Assembly (NCBI GenBank): GCA_035550215.1
Contig: DASZPM010000015.1
Location: 62,001 to 126,000, forward strand
Length of the DNA: 64,000 bases
Source: JABDFW01 sp035550215
GTDB lineage: Bacteria; Bacteroidota; Bacteroidia; Chitinophagales; Chitinophagaceae
Direction of reading: 5' to 3'
Numbering within the stretch: the first letter of the stretch is position 1; each line of letters opens with the position of its first letter. This document shows, piece after piece, positions 50,775-59,795 of the stretch. The translations under genes and the position numbers were made by a program. Under the pieces are notes generated by a model. That model saw only the letters and a list, made by a program, of their open reading frames with translations, had not been told where the DNA came from and ran no database searches.

Positions 50775-52115
50775 TTATTTCCTGTTGAACTTTAACCGCA
50801 TGCCTTTATTAGATTCATCAAATACCCCATTTCCATAAACAAGGTGCCCATTTATAAAAGTATTTGTTACCGTAGCCGGAAAAGTTACATTTTCCAGCGG
50901 GCTCCAGCCGCATTTAAACAGTATATTATTCTTTGTAACAGTATAAGGTTTATTCATGTCTGCCAGCACAATATCGGCAAAATAACCTTCCCGTATGTAT
51001 CCGCGGTCGGCTATGCTAAAACACCTTGCCACGGCATGGCTCATCTTTTCCACCACTTTCTCAATAGTTATCCTGCCCTGCTGTACATAATTAAGCATCA
51101 TCAGCAATGAATGCTGTACCAGCGGCAGGCCCGCATGCGCTTTTTCATAAGGCTCGTCCTTTTCGGCCCATGTGTGCGGGGCGTGGTCTGTAGCAATAAC
51201 ATCAAGCCTGTCATCCAGCAACGCTTTCCAAAGCGCTTCCCTGTTATGCGGGGCTTTTATAGCCGGGTTACATTTTATCTGGTTACCCAACCGTGCATAA
51301 TCGTCTGCTGTAAAATGCAGGTGGTGCACGCATACTTCTGCTGTTATTCTTTTCTCCTCCAGGGGCAAAAGGTTAGTAAAAAGCTGCAATTCTTTTTCGG
51401 TGGAAATATGCAGTATATGCAGCCTGCTGCCGTATTTTTTGGCAAACTGTATGGCGCGGAAAGACGATTCAAAACAGGCTTCTTCATTGCGGATGATTGG
51501 GTGGTCGGATGGCTCTAACGTGCCCTTTTCTGCTTTTAGCCCGGCAAAATTTTCTTTTATTATTTTCTCATCCTCGCAGTGCGTTGCAATCAGCACTTCG
51601 CAGCCCGCAAATACTTTGTCCAGCATCAGCGGGTTATCCACCAGTAAGTTGCCGGTTGATGAGCCCATAAAAATCTTCACGCCGCACACGTCAGCTTTTT
51701 TATCATTGGTACGCAGCACCTCATCAATATTGTCATTTGAGGTGCCCATGAAAAACGAGTAGTTGGCCAGCGACGTGTTTTTGGCGATGGTATATTTATC
51801 TTCCAGCAATTGATGGGTAAAAGCAGGCGGTATAGTGTTAGGCATTTCCATAAAGCTGGTAACGCCGCCTGCAACGGCTGCTTTCGATTCAGTATAAATG
51901 GTGGCTTTATGTGTTAAACCCGGTTCCCGAAAATGCACCTGGTCGTCAATAGCGCCGGGTAATACATGCTGCCCTGCCGCGTTTACTTCATTTACCTGGT
52001 ATTTTACGGATATTGAAGGGTCAACCCTTTCAATACGGCCATTTTTAATAAGTACATCCGCGTGCACCGTGCGCCCCTCGTTTACAACCTGCCCATTTTT
52101 AATTAGGTAATTCAT
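50775..52115 (-). CDS. pyrC: Dihydroorotase
   Basis: 446 residues, amidohydrolase fold. Motifs: GAIDDQVHFREPGLTHKATI, VKIFMGSSTGN with the lysine for carboxylation, ATHCEDE, LHILHISTEKEL and IATDHAPHTWAEKD. Converts carbamoyl-aspartate to dihydroorotate in pyrimidine synthesis. The first HxH histidine is Gln (QVH), a form I associate with Bacteroidota dihydroorotases, so probably not a defect. Last gene of a minus-strand run, 103 nt after the TIM-barrel gene. Confidence 0.92.
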   Translation of the reverse strand: MNYLIKNGQVVNEGRTVHADVLIKNGRIERVDPSISVKYQVNEVNAAGQHVLPGAIDDQVHFREPGLTHKATIYTESKAAVAGGVTSFMEMPNTIPPAFTHQLLEDKYTIAKNTSLANYSFFMGTSNDNIDEVLRTNDKKADVCGVKIFMGSSTGNLLVDNPLMLDKVFAGCEVLIATHCEDEKIIKENFAGLKAEKGTLEPSDHPIIRNEEACFESSFRAIQFAKKYGSRLHILHISTEKELQLFTNLLPLEEKRITAEVCVHHLHFTADDYARLGNQIKCNPAIKAPHNREALWKALLDDRLDVIATDHAPHTWAEKDEPYEKAHAGLPLVQHSLLMMLNYVQQGRITIEKVVEKMSHAVARCFSIADRGYIREGYFADIVLADMNKPYTVTKNNILFKCGWSPLENVTFPATVTNTFINGHLVYGNGVFDESNKGMRLKFNRK

Positions 52116-52218
52116 GTGTTATATGCCTCACTATTGTAAAATAAAAACGTTTGGCAAGTTAAATTGTTTTTAGTTACATGCGCCTGCCTGGCGGCATGGT
52201 TTACACGCAGTTTACCTG

Positions 52219-53103
52219 CTATGGCCAGTATTCTTTCATCTTGCTGCGCAAAAAAGCCACACTCCTTTCTAACTGCTCCATGCCATCTACCCCGTCCTCT
52301 ATGCTTATCCATCCATTAAACCCTGCATTTTTTAACCGGGAGAAAATCGCGTCATAATCATTCAAACCCTTCCCTATCTCTCCATGGCTTAGCCTTTTGG
52401 CGTAACCTGTTGTCCCACCCTCTTCTTTACGCAAATCTTCCAGCGTACCATATTTTAAATAACGGTCGCTGGCGTGCATGGTAACCACACGGTTTACAAC
52501 GCTGTCCAGTAGTTCAATAGGGTCTTCTCCGGCAAGGTAAGTATTACTGGGGTCGTAATTAACGCCAAAATTGGGGTGGTGAATACTGTTTACCAACGTA
52601 CAAAATATCTCCATTTTCTGGGCAAATTCAGGGTATTCCCAAAAGTCATCTTTATAGTGATTTTCAAGTATAAGGGTAATCCCCCGCTCCTGTGCATAAG
52701 ACAGGCATGCCTCAATACATTCTGACGCGAGTTCAACTCCCTCCTCAATAGAAAGTTCAGGCCTTTTTTGACCGGAGAGTACACGGCAGTAACTTCCGCC
52801 AAGTGCGTAGGTCATGTCAATCCACCTTTCCTGCTTCTTTATTTCTTTAGTGCGGAAGGCTTTGTCGCGGTGGGTAAAATCGGGAGAGCAGCACATCATC
52901 GGTATGGTTTTGCCGCAATCCTCCACCATCGTGCGAAACACGCGCCAGTTGTTTTCGTCCTGCATTTCAATAAAACCTGCATACCATTCGAGGCCGTCAA
53001 TATCCAGTTTGCTTGCAAGGTTTATCCATTCAGCAACACGCATGGTGCCGTCTTTACACAGCGCCTGCATAAATGCTTTAGGAAAGACAGCGAGTTTTGG
53101 CAT
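52219..53103 (-). CDS. Sugar phosphate isomerase/epimerase (xylose isomerase-like TIM barrel)
   Basis: 294 residues. Metal-ligand pattern of the AP endonuclease 2-like family: ITLILENHYKDDFWEYPE, NFGVNYDPSNTYLAGEDP, VVTMHASDRYL and FNGWISIEDGVDGMEQL. Enzymes of this type isomerise or epimerise sugars, inositols or keto-sugars. It is the fourth gene of a cluster with a HUMPS-family protein and two dehydrogenases, so a sugar-acid or polyol catabolic role is inferred. Confidence 0.9.
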   Translation of the reverse strand: MPKLAVFPKAFMQALCKDGTMRVAEWINLASKLDIDGLEWYAGFIEMQDENNWRVFRTMVEDCGKTIPMMCCSPDFTHRDKAFRTKEIKKQERWIDMTYALGGSYCRVLSGQKRPELSIEEGVELASECIEACLSYAQERGITLILENHYKDDFWEYPEFAQKMEIFCTLVNSIHHPNFGVNYDPSNTYLAGEDPIELLDSVVNRVVTMHASDRYLKYGTLEDLRKEEGGTTGYAKRLSHGEIGKGLNDYDAIFSRLKNAGFNGWISIEDGVDGMEQLERSVAFLRSKMKEYWP

Positions 53104-53155
53104 AGAAGAAGATGTTTTTGTTTTATTGTTTCCCGTTAGCTGCTGGTTTGTTTAG

Positions 53156-53953
53156 CTACCTCTTTAGTATCGTTGACGTGTCTTTCGGTGGGTTACGCCC
53201 GATAAAAGGATGTTGCTCCACATCCATTACCTGCCCACTTATGGGCCCGCTTTCGTCGTCCAGCCAATATATGGCAGCAGCAGCTATCTCTTCCGGCTTT
53301 AATATACGCCCGGCAGGTGCGTACACCGCCGGTAAATCTTTGTACCAGTCTTCGGCAAGGCCGTGGTCTTTCTTTCTTTGCCGTTCCGTCTCTGTTAGTA
53401 CCCAACCGGGGTTAATTTGATTAACACGTACGCCGTTTTCCCTGAAGAGCGTATCACCCAGGTTTCTTGTCATTGTCATTAGCGCGCCCTTGGTCATACT
53501 GTAAGCCAAAAGGTTAGGTTCGCCACTGTATGCATTTACCGAGCCTATGTTAAGCACACAACCATGCTGCTGTTGCAGGTGAGGTAAGGCAGCCTTTATT
53601 AACTCAAAAGGTGCAATGGTATTAACAGCCAGCAGTTTTTGCAAAAACGCCCTGCCGGTAGTATGAATGTTTGAAGAGGCTACAATAGCCGCGTTGTTCA
53701 CTACAGCGTCAAGCCTGCCAAAAATATCAATGGCAAGTTGCACCAGCCTTTGCGCCGCGCCCTCATTGGCAATGTCTTCTATATGCAACACTGCTTTATC
53801 CTGCCCCAATGTATCAACTACTTGTTTGCCCCATGCTTCTTCCAGCCCGTTAATAACCACGCGCGCGCCCTCGGCAACGCAACGCATGGCAATGGCTTTA
53901 CCAATGCCGGTTGTGCTGCCAGTTACAATGATTACTTTGTTTTGCAGCCTCAT
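53156..53953 (-). CDS. SDR-family oxidoreductase
   Basis: 265 residues. Cofactor site TGSTTGIGKAIA, NNAAIVASS, catalytic Ser-Tyr-Lys in LNIGSVNAYSGEPNLLAYSMTKGAL and INPGWVLTETE. A classical NAD(P)-dependent dehydrogenase/reductase. It begins 3 nt after the zinc-type dehydrogenase gene, so the two are almost surely co-translated; they may oxidise and reduce successive carbons of the same sugar. Confidence 0.94.
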   Translation of the reverse strand: MRLQNKVIIVTGSTTGIGKAIAMRCVAEGARVVINGLEEAWGKQVVDTLGQDKAVLHIEDIANEGAAQRLVQLAIDIFGRLDAVVNNAAIVASSNIHTTGRAFLQKLLAVNTIAPFELIKAALPHLQQQHGCVLNIGSVNAYSGEPNLLAYSMTKGALMTMTRNLGDTLFRENGVRVNQINPGWVLTETERQRKKDHGLAEDWYKDLPAVYAPAGRILKPEEIAAAAIYWLDDESGPISGQVMDVEQHPFIGRNPPKDTSTILKR

Positions 53954-53956
53954 AAT

Positions 53957-54976
53957 TTATACGGGTTTTAAAACACTTTTTACTACCATGCCTTTGTGCA
54001 TTTTTTCAAAAGCGTCATGCCATTCGGTCACGGGCCATACACCTCCTATTATCGGTTTAACATCAAGCATCCCTGTGGCCAGTAACTGTATTACACGCTC
54101 CCATACCGGCCAGTTGTGGCTAAAGCTGCCTTGTAATGTAACGTTCTTCTGCACCAGGGGGTCAAGCGAAAAACCCATCGGCTGCGGCCCCCAGCCTACT
54201 TTGGTTATATGCCCGTTAGGCCTCACAAGCTGTAATGCAATTTTTAAAGTGGCGCTCGCCCCTGCTGCGTCTATTACCACATCCACGCCCAGGCCGTCGG
54301 CCTGTTCAGCCCATCCAGTGGCATCACCCGTTATAACATCGCATCCATATTGTTTTGCTATGGCTAACCTTCCATTGTCTGTCTCCAGGCCCACTACAGC
54401 TACCTGCGCCCCGCATAGTTTTGCTACGGCGGCGCATAAAATACCGATAGTACCGGGGCCAAGTACAATCACCCTGTCGCCGGGTTTTATGCGTGTATTA
54501 TTTACCACCGCATTATATGCCACACAGCAGGGCTCTGTTAAACATGCCTGTTCAAATGCAAGGTTAGCGGGTACCAGGTGCAGGCACCTGGCAGGTACGC
54601 GCACATATTTTGTCATGGCGCCGTTAACACCATATCCAAAGCCTTTACGGGTAGGGTCAAGATTATAAAGCCCTGCCTTTGACATTGGATTATTTGGGTT
54701 GATGATAGCTGCCGTTTCACTAACCGCCCTGTCACCTTCTTTCCAGCCTGTTACACGGCTGCCCGTTTCTATAATGTGCCCGCCAAATTCGTGGCCTAAC
54801 ACCACAGGGTAATTAACCGGCCAGCTATGGTCTGCCGTCCACTGGTGCAGGTCGCTGCCGCATACGCCCACATTCGCAACCTGCAGCAGCACATCTTCTT
54901 CTCCAATCGTTGGCTTTTCTATCTCTCTTATTTCAACAGAGCCCTTTTCAGGCGCATAATTAACTACTGCTAACAT
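53957..54976 (-). CDS. MDR/zinc-type alcohol dehydrogenase
   Basis: 339 residues from ATG 54976 (MLAVVNYAPEKGSVEIREIEKP); in-frame ATGs at 54988 and 55009 are alternatives. Catalytic zinc ligands in GVCGSDLHQW, GHEFGGHIIE and EPCCVAYN; cofactor site VLGPGTIGILCAAVAKL. The segment that usually carries four structural-zinc cysteines reads INPNNPMSKAGLYNLDPTRKG and has none, so the structural zinc lobe is lost. Probably a sugar or polyol dehydrogenase. Confidence 0.9.
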   Translation of the reverse strand: MLAVVNYAPEKGSVEIREIEKPTIGEEDVLLQVANVGVCGSDLHQWTADHSWPVNYPVVLGHEFGGHIIETGSRVTGWKEGDRAVSETAAIINPNNPMSKAGLYNLDPTRKGFGYGVNGAMTKYVRVPARCLHLVPANLAFEQACLTEPCCVAYNAVVNNTRIKPGDRVIVLGPGTIGILCAAVAKLCGAQVAVVGLETDNGRLAIAKQYGCDVITGDATGWAEQADGLGVDVVIDAAGASATLKIALQLVRPNGHITKVGWGPQPMGFSLDPLVQKNVTLQGSFSHNWPVWERVIQLLATGMLDVKPIIGGVWPVTEWHDAFEKMHKGMVVKSVLKPV

Positions 54977-55023
54977 TGTATTAAGCATGTTTAGTTTTAA
55001 TCCTATCAATTAACCCGCAACCG

Positions 55024-55713
55024 TCAACCTGCAATCGAATGTATTTTATCGCATATCAACCGCAGCGATTCTTCAAGATTGCCATCGGCTGTTTTAAAAG
55101 CGTCAGCGTCAATAGTAAGCGGCGCACCCAATACCACGAGCGGCGCACCGTACAGCGGGCATTGTATGGCCTGCTCAAGAGTGAGGCCGCCAACAGCCTG
55201 CACCGGTATCCTTACCGCGTTTACCACCTCTCTCAACTGGTCAAGCGGGCTGGGCATTCTTTTTCCCTGCGCTGCAATACCCCTGCGTTCATCATAACCA
55301 ATATGGTGAATTACATAATCGCACCCTAACTCTTCCAGCCACCTGGCAGCCTCTACCATATCAGGGCAACCAAGGTTATCGCCCATTACTTTAACGCCAT
55401 AATCTTTCCCGGCTTTTACAACACATTTTATTGTTTCTTCATGCGCCCTTGCCATAACAACCACATGCGTTGCACCGGCCTTTGCCATCATTTCAGCTTC
55501 CAGGTAACCGCCATCCATTGTTTTCAAATCCGCTACTATCGGTATGCCGGGAAAAGTTTCCCGCAGTTTTTTTACACCGTGCAACCCTTCAGCGAGAATA
55601 AGCGGCGTGCCGGCTTCAAGCCAGTCAACACCGGCCCGCAGCGCAAGTGCTGCAGTTTCTAAGGCTTCATCAATATTCGTAAGGTCAAGTGAAATTTGCA
55701 CAATGGGCTTCAT
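55024..55713 (-). CDS. HUMPS-family decarboxylase/synthase (KGPDC/HPS-like)
   Basis: 229 residues. PIVQISLDLTNIDEALETA and VDWLEAGTPLILAEGLHGVKKLRETFPGIPIVADLKTMDGGYLEAEMMAKAGATHVVVMA, with the DxKxxD metal/substrate motif in ADLKTMDGG, define the orotidine-decarboxylase-like suprafamily. Members are 3-keto-L-gulonate-6-phosphate decarboxylases or 3-hexulose-6-phosphate synthases. First gene of the run; no sugar kinase or 6-phospho-3-hexuloisomerase is present, so the substrate stays open. Confidence 0.9.
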   Translation of the reverse strand: MKPIVQISLDLTNIDEALETAALALRAGVDWLEAGTPLILAEGLHGVKKLRETFPGIPIVADLKTMDGGYLEAEMMAKAGATHVVVMARAHEETIKCVVKAGKDYGVKVMGDNLGCPDMVEAARWLEELGCDYVIHHIGYDERRGIAAQGKRMPSPLDQLREVVNAVRIPVQAVGGLTLEQAIQCPLYGAPLVVLGAPLTIDADAFKTADGNLEESLRLICDKIHSIAG

Positions 55714-55743
55714 GGCATCTCAGGTTATAATCAGGCACAAAAT

Positions 55744-55755
55744 AAACATTTGTTT
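55744..55755. promoter_or_regulatory. Palindrome upstream of the HUMPS cluster
   Basis: AAACATTTGTTT, 5-bp arms around TT, about 30 nt upstream of the first gene of the cluster, with a larger GGCAC...GTGCC pair around it. A possible operator; AT-rich, so chance cannot be excluded. Confidence 0.3.
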
Positions 55756-55819
55756 TTAGTTTAACGTGCCGTTTCAGGCCCCGGCATAAAGTTCGTAACA
55801 TTGCGGATTAATTAAACGC

Positions 55820-57067
55820 ATGCATCCCGGACAACTGGCCATAAAAGATTTCACTTACAATTTACCACCTGGAAAGATAGCTAAATACCCTTTGCGGGTA
55901 AGGGATGAGAGCAAATTACTCGTGTACAAAAACGGTGAGATTACGGAGAATTTATACCGCAATATTGTTAACGAACTGTCAGAAAACACCCTGCTTATTT
56001 TTAACAATACAAAGGTGGTTGAGGCGAGGATATTGTTTGAAAAACAGTCAGGAGGCGTAATTGAATTATTTTGCCTGGAGCCCGGCGAAGACTATGCAGA
56101 TATTACCACTGCGATGCTGCAAAAGGAAAAAGTGCTATGGAAATGCCTGGTGGGCGGGGCAAAAAAGTGGAAACAGGGTTTGCTGGAAAAACATATATAT
56201 GCAGCAGGCAATAACCTGCTATTAACAGCCAGGAAAGTTGAGCAAAAAAATGATTATTTTTTGATTGAACTGGCGTGGAATGATAAGACCCTGACGTTCG
56301 CCGAAGTACTGCACCAGGCGGGCGTTATACCCCTGCCACCTTATCTTGACAGGGTTGCGGAAGAGAATGATAAAAATACTTACCAAACTATTTATGCAAA
56401 ATATGATGGTTCTGTAGCTGCGCCTACGGCAGGCTTGCACTTCACCACGCAGGTTTTTGAGTCATTTTCGGCGAAAAATATTAATACCGCGTTTGTTACA
56501 CTGCATGTTGGCGCCGGCACTTTTAAGCCGGTAAAGGCTGCAACAATGCATGAGCATGAGATGCATGCAGAGTTTTTTGAAGTGAGCAGGGGCCTGGTGG
56601 AAACCATCATCGCCAACCTTGATAACGGCATTATTGCGGTGGGCACAACTTCGCTCAGAACCATTGAAAGCCTGCACTGGATGGGCGTAAAACTTATTAC
56701 AGCGTTGGGTGGAAGGCCTTTAGCGGAAGTGACGGCTGATGAAATATCCGTTCATCAATGGGATGCGTATGGTTTACGCGGCAAAATAACGCCTGCTGAT
56801 GCGCTGCAAGCCTTATTAAAATGGATGGATGCAAGATTAGCCAGCCAAATTATTACTAAAACGCAAATAATTATTGCGCCAGGCTACCACCTTAAAATTG
56901 CCAAAGGTTTGGTAACTAATTTTCACCAACCTCAATCAACATTGCTGTTACTTGTTGCTGCTGTTGTTGGACAGGACTGGAGAAAAATATATGACTATGC
57001 CCTGGATAATGATTTCCGTTTTTTAAGCTATGGCGACGGCAGCCTGCTGTTTAAACGGGATAGTTAG
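55820..57067 (+). CDS. queA: QueA-like S-adenosylmethionine:tRNA ribosyltransferase-isomerase
   Basis: 415 residues. Family motifs: FTYNLPPGKIAKYPLRVRDESKLLVY, LLIFNNTKVVEARI, IPLPPYLDR, YAKYDGSVAAPTAGLHFT, HVGAGTFKPV, MHAEFFEV and NFHQPQSTLLLLVAA. The enzyme adds the epoxycyclopentane part of queuosine to tRNA. It is longer than E. coli QueA (about 356), with insertions around 95-170, so it may belong to the QueA-like Bacteroidota branch. Its 3' end overlaps the convergent kinase gene by 4 nt. TAACATTG near 55793-55800 may be the -7 element. Confidence 0.9.
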   Translation: MHPGQLAIKDFTYNLPPGKIAKYPLRVRDESKLLVYKNGEITENLYRNIVNELSENTLLIFNNTKVVEARILFEKQSGGVIELFCLEPGEDYADITTAMLQKEKVLWKCLVGGAKKWKQGLLEKHIYAAGNNLLLTARKVEQKNDYFLIELAWNDKTLTFAEVLHQAGVIPLPPYLDRVAEENDKNTYQTIYAKYDGSVAAPTAGLHFTTQVFESFSAKNINTAFVTLHVGAGTFKPVKAATMHEHEMHAEFFEVSRGLVETIIANLDNGIIAVGTTSLRTIESLHWMGVKLITALGGRPLAEVTADEISVHQWDAYGLRGKITPADALQALLKWMDARLASQIITKTQIIIAPGYHLKIAKGLVTNFHQPQSTLLLLVAAVVGQDWRKIYDYALDNDFRFLSYGDGSLLFKRDS

Positions 57068-58404
57068 CTTTCTTCGGGCTGCATACCAAGGGGTATTTCA
57101 ACAATAAAGGTGCTGCCTTTGCCTAAAGTGCTGTCAACTTTAATTTTTCCTTTTATCGCGTCAACTACTGTTTTAACATAGCTCATACCCAGCCCAAAAC
57201 CTTTTACATTATGTATATTGCCTGTATGCGCCCTGTAAAATTTTTCAAAGATACGCTTTACCGTTTCCTTACTCATTCCAATGCCATTATCATCAATCCG
57301 TATAACAAGGCTCCTGGAGGTATTATGGGTTGTTATACGTATAAGCGGGTTTTCCTTTGAATATTTAACGGCATTGTCCACCAGGTTATTTATCATGTTG
57401 GAAAAATGCCCCTCGTCCGCCAAAATCATATCATCTTTCGCGTTAAATAACAATTCAATTTTACCATTTTTATCCTGCAATTGTAGCTGAAAGCCGTCGG
57501 TCACTTTCTTAATAACATCGTGCACACTCACCAGCACCACATTCATTTTAATATCCTGCCGTTCCATAAGGCCTGCCTGCAAAATAGTCTCCACGTGTTT
57601 GTTCATTCGTTTACTCTCTTCTTTAATTATGCCACTGAAATATTGCAGCTTTTCTGTATCCCTTTGCACTTTTTCATTTCTTACGGCATCCACAGCAAGT
57701 GATATTGTAGCGAGCGGCGTTTTAAGTTCATGGGTCATGTTATTAATGAAATCGCTTTTTATCAGGCTTAGCTTTCTTTGAACAAGCATCGTCCTTACCG
57801 TAAGATAAAAGGCAGCAATTACGATGAGCGTAAACAGTAAAGCGCCGGCAACCATCCAAACCAGCGACATCCACACCTGTGTCCTGAAATCCGGTATCAC
57901 TACTACCAGTTGCTCATAAGCGCTGCTGTCAATAAAGGGGTTTAACTGGGCTGATACCGGCATTACCCGCTGAAGGCTGTGTAATGTGTCAATAGATGTT
58001 TCTATATAACTCTTTGACTGCATTTCCAGCAAATAATTGTCGCCTTCAGATGTAACGGCAAATTCAAACTGCAGCTTTCTTAAACCCTCTTTATCAAGTG
58101 CCCTTCTAAGCTTGTTGTAAACTTCGGTGGTTGTAAAGTGTTCGGATATTGGGGCAGGCCTTGCAGTACCAAAATCGAGGCTATTAGGGAACAGTTGTGA
58201 CTTTTTCCGCATATTCATCAGGTTGCCGCCTGCCGAAGGTTTTGCAAGCTCCCTTGTTACGTCGTACATGGTTTTATCAATCTTATCCAAAAAACTTTCT
58301 TCAGTCACCTGGAAAAGGTTGGAGAACCATGACAGTTGTATAATAATAATCCCTACAATAGAAAGCGCTATAAGTACAATTATGACAGGAATTATTTTTT
58401 TCAT
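57064..58404 (-). CDS. Sensor histidine kinase (orphan)
   Basis: 446 residues. Two membrane helices (residues 4-24 and about 183-205) flank a 160-residue periplasmic sensor; then HisKA with His in NMTHELKTPLATIS and an ATPase domain (NNLVDNAVKYSKEN, DNGIGM, GFGLGMSYVKTVVDAIKGKI). There is no HAMP domain. No regulator gene lies beside it in the window; such kinases usually pair with an OmpR-type regulator. Confidence 0.94.
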   Translation of the reverse strand: MKKIIPVIIVLIALSIVGIIIIQLSWFSNLFQVTEESFLDKIDKTMYDVTRELAKPSAGGNLMNMRKKSQLFPNSLDFGTARPAPISEHFTTTEVYNKLRRALDKEGLRKLQFEFAVTSEGDNYLLEMQSKSYIETSIDTLHSLQRVMPVSAQLNPFIDSSAYEQLVVVIPDFRTQVWMSLVWMVAGALLFTLIVIAAFYLTVRTMLVQRKLSLIKSDFINNMTHELKTPLATISLAVDAVRNEKVQRDTEKLQYFSGIIKEESKRMNKHVETILQAGLMERQDIKMNVVLVSVHDVIKKVTDGFQLQLQDKNGKIELLFNAKDDMILADEGHFSNMINNLVDNAVKYSKENPLIRITTHNTSRSLVIRIDDNGIGMSKETVKRIFEKFYRAHTGNIHNVKGFGLGMSYVKTVVDAIKGKIKVDSTLGKGSTFIVEIPLGMQPEES

Positions 58405-58525
58405 CTTTACAAAAATATAATCTATAAAGAGCTTTTAGTTTTCTTTATAATGTTTACCATCTTTTTAACGGAATAAATATCACAATTAATTTTCTTTATT
58501 CCGGCTAAAGTGCTAAATTTCAACT

Positions 58526-59077
58526 ATGGCAGACATTTTACCCGGTAAAATACTTATTGCTGACCCCTTTTTGAAAGATCCCAATTTTATGCGGTCGGTG
58601 ATTTTTTTATGCGAACACCAGCCTGAAGGAAGTTTTGGTTTTGTACTTAACCGCCAATATCCCCACGCAATCGGGGAACTGCTGAGTGATCTTGAAGGTT
58701 GTGATTTTCCTGTATACTATGGCGGCCCGGTTCAACCTGATACACTGCATTTTTTACACAGGTGCCCGGCGCTTATTCATGGAGGGGTAAACATTACCGA
58801 TGATATTTACTGGGGTGGGGAATTTATGGAGGCGGTAACCCTGATAAAACAAAACAAGCTATCGTTGTACAGCATTCGCTTTTATATTGGTTACAGTGGT
58901 TGGTCAGAAGGGCAGCTTGACAATGAGATGGAACAAAAAACCTGGCTTGTATCAGAAGGTACGAAACAGTTGGTTTTTCACCGGAATACCGACCTGATAT
59001 GGAAAGATGCACTGAAACAAAAGGGCGGCGAATATGAGCAACTGATAAACTATCCCATTGATCCGCAGTTAAATTAA
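58526..59077 (+). CDS. YqgE/AlgH-family protein
   Basis: 183 residues: GKILIADPFLKDPNFMRSVIFLCEHQPEGSFGFVLNRQ, YYGGPVQPDTLHFLH, IYWGGEFMEAVTLI and FYIGYSGWSEGQLDNEM match the family over its length. Cytoplasmic, function not settled (regulatory role proposed for AlgH). TAAATTTC about 10 nt upstream is a poor -7 element. Confidence 0.95.
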   Translation: MADILPGKILIADPFLKDPNFMRSVIFLCEHQPEGSFGFVLNRQYPHAIGELLSDLEGCDFPVYYGGPVQPDTLHFLHRCPALIHGGVNITDDIYWGGEFMEAVTLIKQNKLSLYSIRFYIGYSGWSEGQLDNEMEQKTWLVSEGTKQLVFHRNTDLIWKDALKQKGGEYEQLINYPIDPQLN

Positions 59078-59099
59078 TTCGCGATTGTCGGTCTTGATA

Positions 59100-59138
59100 A
59101 AAGCAACAATGCCCGGCAGGGCCGGGCATTGTTGCTTT
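59100..59138. terminator. Two-way intrinsic terminator
   Basis: A perfect 18-bp stem (59100-59117 with 59121-59138; core GCAACAATGCCCGGC) and a 3-nt loop, with A/T ends giving short T runs on both strands. It separates the convergent YqgE/AlgH and outer membrane barrel genes. Confidence 0.9.
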
Positions 59139-59154
59139 ATAATATTATTAAACG

Positions 59155-59784
59155 CTATCGTAATGGGAAATAAACGCCTGCATGTACATTAAGACTGTTT
59201 AGGCTACCAAAACCGTTTTTGTTATAAGGCACATAATTATAATCTGCACCAACACTAACGCCCGCAGCGCTGAGTTTGCCAAACGGAATAAACACACCCG
59301 CACCGGCTTTTGCGGCAAACGACACGGCATTATCTGAAGAGCCGAACTCACCCAGGTATTGTTTAAAGCCTATAAAGGTAAACCCTGCCGCGCCGGAAAG
59401 ATATGGCTGAACAGGTGCACCACTGCTGCCAAGGGGCATATAATTAACCTTGGCCATTACCGGGATAGATTGGATGGAATTGGTTAAGACTGCTGAAGTA
59501 GTTTCATTGGGGCCGGTTTTGTATAAAGCCCTGGGATATTTTTGATAATAATCCTGGTAGCCGGCCAGGCCGCCAATGGCCACTTTGTTGCTTAAAGAAT
59601 ACATTATTTCGCCTGTACCGCCCCTTGGTGACGCATTGCTTATAATATTGTTTTTGAAATTACCCATTGGCATGCTGTAGTTATAATCCAGGTTAAACTT
59701 AACATCGCCTTTTTGCGCACGCCCTGTTGCCGAAACCGCACCCAATACAAGGGTTGCAATAATTATTTTCAATTTCCTTTTCAT
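59155..59784 (-). CDS. Outer membrane beta-barrel (porin-family) protein
   Basis: 209 residues with a signal peptide (MKRKLKIIIATLVLGAVSATGRAQ). Alternating-strand segments with aromatic ends (VKFNLDYNYSMPMGNF, AKVNYMPLGSSGAPVQPYLSGAAGFTFIGF, LNVHAGVYFPLR) fit a small eight-strand barrel of the OmpW/porin-like type. It starts 11 nt after the DUF4136 lipoprotein stop and is co-transcribed with it. Confidence 0.85.
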   Translation of the reverse strand: MKRKLKIIIATLVLGAVSATGRAQKGDVKFNLDYNYSMPMGNFKNNIISNASPRGGTGEIMYSLSNKVAIGGLAGYQDYYQKYPRALYKTGPNETTSAVLTNSIQSIPVMAKVNYMPLGSSGAPVQPYLSGAAGFTFIGFKQYLGEFGSSDNAVSFAAKAGAGVFIPFGKLSAAGVSVGADYNYVPYNKNGFGSLNSLNVHAGVYFPLR

Positions 59785-59795
59785 ACTTATTATTT

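Noticed and set aside
50775..52115. Loss of the first HxH histidine (Gln) as evidence that the dihydroorotase is inactive
   Set aside because: The QVHFREPGLTHK form is, to my knowledge, usual in Bacteroidota dihydroorotases, and all other metal ligands are present.
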